From Yponomeuta sedellus (Eukaryota > Arthropoda > Insecta > Lepidoptera > Yponomeutidae), in the NCBI GenBank assembly GCA_934045075.1, contig OW203724.1, positions 17,227,143 through 17,291,142 of the forward strand: a stretch of 64,000 nucleotides of DNA, written 5' to 3'. Numbering within the stretch: position 1 is the first letter of the stretch; the number at the start of each line of letters is the position of its first letter. The translations under genes were made by a program, and so were the position numbers. The notes below the pieces were generated by a model. The model was not told the origin of the DNA and did no database searches. It was given only the letters and a program-made list of their open reading frames with translations. Below, piece after piece: positions 60,325-64,000 of the stretch.

Positions 60325-62068
60325 CACCACCGGAGCACATTAGGTGTAAACAGTGTTGCGGATGGACAAGAGGCAGGAGAGGCTAAAAATAGACACTTCT
60401 ATAGGAGAAAAGTGATAAAATCTTTGCCGTAACTCGCTGGGAAATAAACAATGAGTCACTCACATACATTAAGTACGTAAAACACTTTGAGGAAAGCACG
60501 TTGTATATAATTAGATAGTTCTGATAGTTTTTATAGCGCTGAACGCTTTCTGAATGTAGGAAAGTATGTTTTTAGCGCCGTGGCTTCATTTTGAATATAA
60601 TTATGTAGTTTGAAACAACGAAATAAATAAATATGAACAGAGTTATAGATAAAGATAGATAGTATAAATAGATAACATTGATGTTGAGAGCTAGAAAGAT
60701 TATTGTTGGTGCATAACGCGGATATTTAATAATATTTGTGCGATTTTGGACGTAATAGGAATTAAACAATGCCATAAATGAAATCTAAGAATAATTCTTT
60801 ATAATTTTATCTCAAAGTAATATTAAGTATGTAGTAAATAATACAGAATATAATAATTAAAACAAAATAAATAATATAACATAAGAATTTAAAAAAAAAT
60901 TAAAACTAAAAATAGACGTACAGTAGTTGGATACATAGGCAAGGTGTTAAGGAAAGATCGTCAAAACTTATGGGGGTTATTACTTTATTAAATTATTACG
61001 TCGTATTCATCGAATTATGGAAATTCGATGAATACGACGCAGGATCGACTCTATAATCGCCAAAAATATCAGCTTTTTCATACATTCGCTAAAGCATTAT
61101 TAGGTATTGTATAAATACCTAATAACTTTTTGCTTCTCATTAAAAAAGTTGTTCGTTTACAGAAATACCTGCAACAGCGCACAGCATTAAAAAAACTGGT
61201 TTCTAACAAACACAGTTCGCTGTCTCTAGACACAAATCTGCCATTTTTTTTAAATTAACCATAAACGAAAAATAAAATATTAAAATCTGACAAGTTTTCA
61301 AAAGCTACTAGAACTTGTCTGCAGCACACCCATGATCAAAACGAAGGACAGTTCGGTGACCGAGATGCGTGCACTGACCCAAAGAAGGGTGCCGCGAAGG
61401 GGATAGGGCCCCTTTGGTATCACTCACAAAAGGAACGATTACCAGAGCAGCATAAAACCGAGGAGGTGAGTTGCAAGCATGCACTTTGCACTGAATGTTG
61501 ACGTCACTACCAGTTTCGCGCTGCATTGTTCGTGTTCGCTATATGCAGTGTTGTTGTAGAATCGACGGCTAATATCAGCAGCGGACGTGACCGCAAGCGA
61601 AATCAAGTTATTCCATGAAACTATGTTTTGTGACTATAAAATCTTTGTTAATCATAATGATATGAATGAATATTATACAGTCATAGCTCCTTAGTACGGT
61701 CTCTCTCTCTATCAAACAACAAGATAAACAACTTTACGCAAAGGTGAAGCTGAATGTTAATCACCTTACCTTTATCATGTTATTATTGTGGTTTCTCACC
61801 AGTTGGGTTGAATCGCATAGTTACTAGACCGCTAAGATAATTTTATCATTCCTATATAATCTTTCACAAGTAAGTGCTATGCTTTAAACTAAAATGGGAA
61901 TCCTTTCTACTGAAAGTGGCGAGCTTACAAAAGGTTATTGCCGATGGTTGTTGAAATTGATAGCAAGAAATCAATGAAATAGGAAGTGTATGTCGGGTTT
62001 GCGCATTGAGGATTCTGTATAAGATTTGCTTTTAGGTAAATTTATTCATTCATTATTTATTAATTATG
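60325..62068. other. Intergenic, no recognised gene
   Basis: AT-rich except 61310-61560, which is GC-richer but has no domain-bearing frame. The hairpin at 60999 is listed separately. Confidence 0.4.
60999..61039. repeat. Perfect 18-bp-arm hairpin
   Basis: CGTCGTATTCATCGAATT and its complement around a 5-nt loop. Confidence 0.85.
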
Positions 62069-62440
62069 AAATCCTTGTACGTCCCCACTGCTAGGGCACA
62101 AGTCTCATCCTGCATCGCAGGAAGGTTAGGCCATACAGGACCAAGTGCAGATTGGTGAAGGATTGTAAGAGAGTGGCGGGGCTTACTGTCAGAAGTTATC
62201 AAGCTGCCTATAGGGCCTCTGACATGGCTTAACGACTGCCATTACATGACAGCCGGCACCAATGGATTAACGTGCCTTGCGAAACACGTAAGCGCTCGGA
62301 CAAATGCCAGTAGCGGTAGTTACGGGACGGTCACCCATCCTGAACCTGACCGCGCCTGTTGTTATTAACTCAAGTGATTGATGCCAATAATTCGGTTCGA
62401 TTAGGTCACTAGCGCTTCTCGACTAGGCCACGACCGCTTC
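62069..62440 (-). repeat. Family A copy, near full length
   Basis: CTTGTACGTCCCCACTGCTA through the 5' end, with a duplicated CTAGGCCACGA end. Confidence 0.75.
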
Positions 62441-62461
62441 AACTTCTTTGCACGCTTAGTT

Positions 62462-62712
62462 AGACCTGAGATTTCCGCACTTAGCCTCATAGTTGGGCCA
62501 TTGTACGTAGCAAGCGCTGAGGTACGTTAACACTTCAGACACTAGGGTTTCCTTACGATGTTTTCCTTCACCGTCGGCGAGTGGTATTGCTACTATAATT
62601 TCACAAATGTACATAACTTAGAAAACAAAGTCATTGGTACATGCCGGGGTTTGAATCCACGACCTCCCGATTGAGAGGCCGGCGTTCTACACCGCTCCGC
62701 TACCACCGCCGC
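62462..62712 (-). mobile_element. SINE family 3, minus-strand copy
   Basis: Minus-strand head AGCGGCGGTGGTAGCGGAGC, B box GGATTCAAACCCC, body TGTGAAATTATAGTAGCAAT and tail GGCCCAACTATGAGGCTAAG. Confidence 0.65.
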
Positions 62713-63330
62713 TTAACAGCAAATATGAGAAATAACATGTACAAAGGCAAGCTTATCTCAGATAGAAATTTTTCCAGCAAACCTTAGAAATATTAAGCGA
62801 GTGAAGATTCTTAGTTATTCACCTTCATCGGCTTCAGCCTATCAACTGTAGGACAAAGTCTTCTGGAGTGCATCAGTCGCTTCTACGTTGCGCTGTTCTC
62901 CAGATCTTTTTTACTGCCTTGTCGATGTCAGCACCACCTGGGCAAAGTTTCATAAAGATAAAATTCGTAATTTATTCATTTGAATCCGGATAAACTTAGT
63001 TGATTTGATGTCGGAAGAGTCGGACCAGGGGGCCGATTTTCACCCATGCGTACTGAAAGCGTAGACGTAAAATATTCGAAGGCTTAGACATTTTGTCGCA
63101 TAAAAATAAGATAATACAACTCGACAGGGTCATTAGACATTTATTTTCTCATTCGAATTCGATCTAGCATGGCGTTCAAAATACAGATTTTGGCTGTCGC
63201 TCGATTTTTTTACGTAGAATTCAAAGTCACGAGCCTTAGAGTCGTATAGAAGTGAGAATTGGCTCCCAGGTTTCGTTCAAGTAAATAACCCATTCCAGAT
63301 TCAAAAATGTAATAGTGTTTTGCTTATGAA

Positions 63331-63490
63331 AGTTTTTTTTTTAATTAGCCAGGGCTGTGTCCCACTGCTGGGCAAAGGCCTTCCCTTCAGATTTCCACTC
63401 CTCTTTGTTTACGGCCAATGCTTCCCATCCAGGTAAATATTTGGTCAGGTCGTCACACCATCTCCGCCTTGGTCTGCCACGTCGTCGGTA
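63331..63490 (-). pseudogene. LINE RT C-terminus
   Basis: The minus strand reads RRWCDDLTKYLPGWEALAVN, then KEEWKSEGKAFAQQWDTALAN and stop, a classic LINE ORF end (FAQQWD). It is a short 3' fragment. Confidence 0.7.
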
Positions 63491-63939
63491 GCCATTTAAA
63501 TAAAACGAAAGTTTTTTTTTTTAAATATTTACTATGACAACACAAGGTTCATCCATCACATAGCAGATTCTACTTGTTTAACTGTGGGGTAACTCTTTTT
63601 GTTATGTACATCGAATGGTCTTAGTGAATTCATGGTAAACCATGAATTCATGGTACAGGCTTTACCTGGATGGTAGCTTTTATTCGCTTTTATTTCCGGC
63701 CCCTGGTTACCACTTCAGTAAGTATCTTGCGACTCCTAGCTACGTAGGTAAATAATGTACCCATTCCCATGTCAGCGTTTCAATTAGGTGCTGTTAGTCC
63801 AATCCAAAAGTAATCAGTTTCTAAGAAGTAATATTTGTATTTTTTTATGTCATGAGGTCATGGGTTTAACTCCCACTGGAGCCTTACTAGATCAGAACTA
63901 ATGGCCTCAGTCTAGGTGAATTTCTAGCTGAACTAGAAA

Positions 63940-64000
63940 TAAGAATAAAATATAGATAGATAGAGAACACTTTATTGCACAACCAGAAAAATATTACAAC
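63940..64000 (-). repeat. LINE/SINE tail at the right edge
   Basis: GAGAACACTTTATTGCACAA is the complement of a common lepidopteran retroelement tail; the element continues past the window. Confidence 0.4.

Overview
The window reads as intron-rich, AT-biased insect nuclear DNA, most likely from a moth or butterfly. Three kinds of evidence support this: insect gene families (Ask1, Mp20, a second calponin-like muscle protein, a takeout/JHBP-family protein) with short exons and GT-AG introns; tRNA-derived SINEs and LINE 3' tails of lepidopteran type; and a Helitron-like element with Lep1-type ends. Nothing prokaryotic, viral or CRISPR-like was seen.

Layout. (1) About 1.5-22.3 kb, minus strand: the MAP3K gene Ask1, from its start codon to the middle of the kinase domain. 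All 13 coding exons were placed by hand and their phases agree throughout (733 codons plus one base). The gene runs off the left edge. Its introns hold SINEs, MITEs, a piggyBac-like relic and a partial tandem duplication of one exon. (2) About 23.6-24.8 kb, minus strand: three exons of Mp20; a frame-compatible distal first exon with a TATA box lies near 60.2 kb. (3) About 25.8-28.3 kb: a Helitron-like element, a tandem array of LINE 3' ends, and a TA-flanked pogo-like element inserted in the last array unit. (4) 32.6-35.1 kb, plus strand: a complete four-exon calponin-like gene resembling Drosophila CG5023, with intron positions matching Mp20. (5) 41.3-42.3 kb and 45.5-47.1 kb: two unrelated tandem arrays with periods of 159 and 188 bp. 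(6) 51.1-59.4 kb, plus strand: a complete six-exon takeout-family gene (261 aa, signal peptide) with a long SINE-derived palindrome in intron 1. (7) 59.4-64 kb: a possible minus-strand promoter with a first exon, SINEs and a LINE C-terminus.

The genes do not form a pathway. Mp20 and the CG5023-like gene are related actin-binding muscle proteins lying about 8 kb apart on opposite strands. Ask1 is a stress-signalling kinase, and the takeout protein is a secreted carrier of small hydrophobic ligands. The most unusual things are structural: a transposon insertion whose target duplication starts at base +3 of an Ask1 splice donor, the exon duplication with nearly all-synonymous changes, the pogo-like element that keeps only a PHD-like tail exon plus subterminal motifs, the tandem array ending in an inverted copy, and many near-perfect, mutually unrelated short hairpins.
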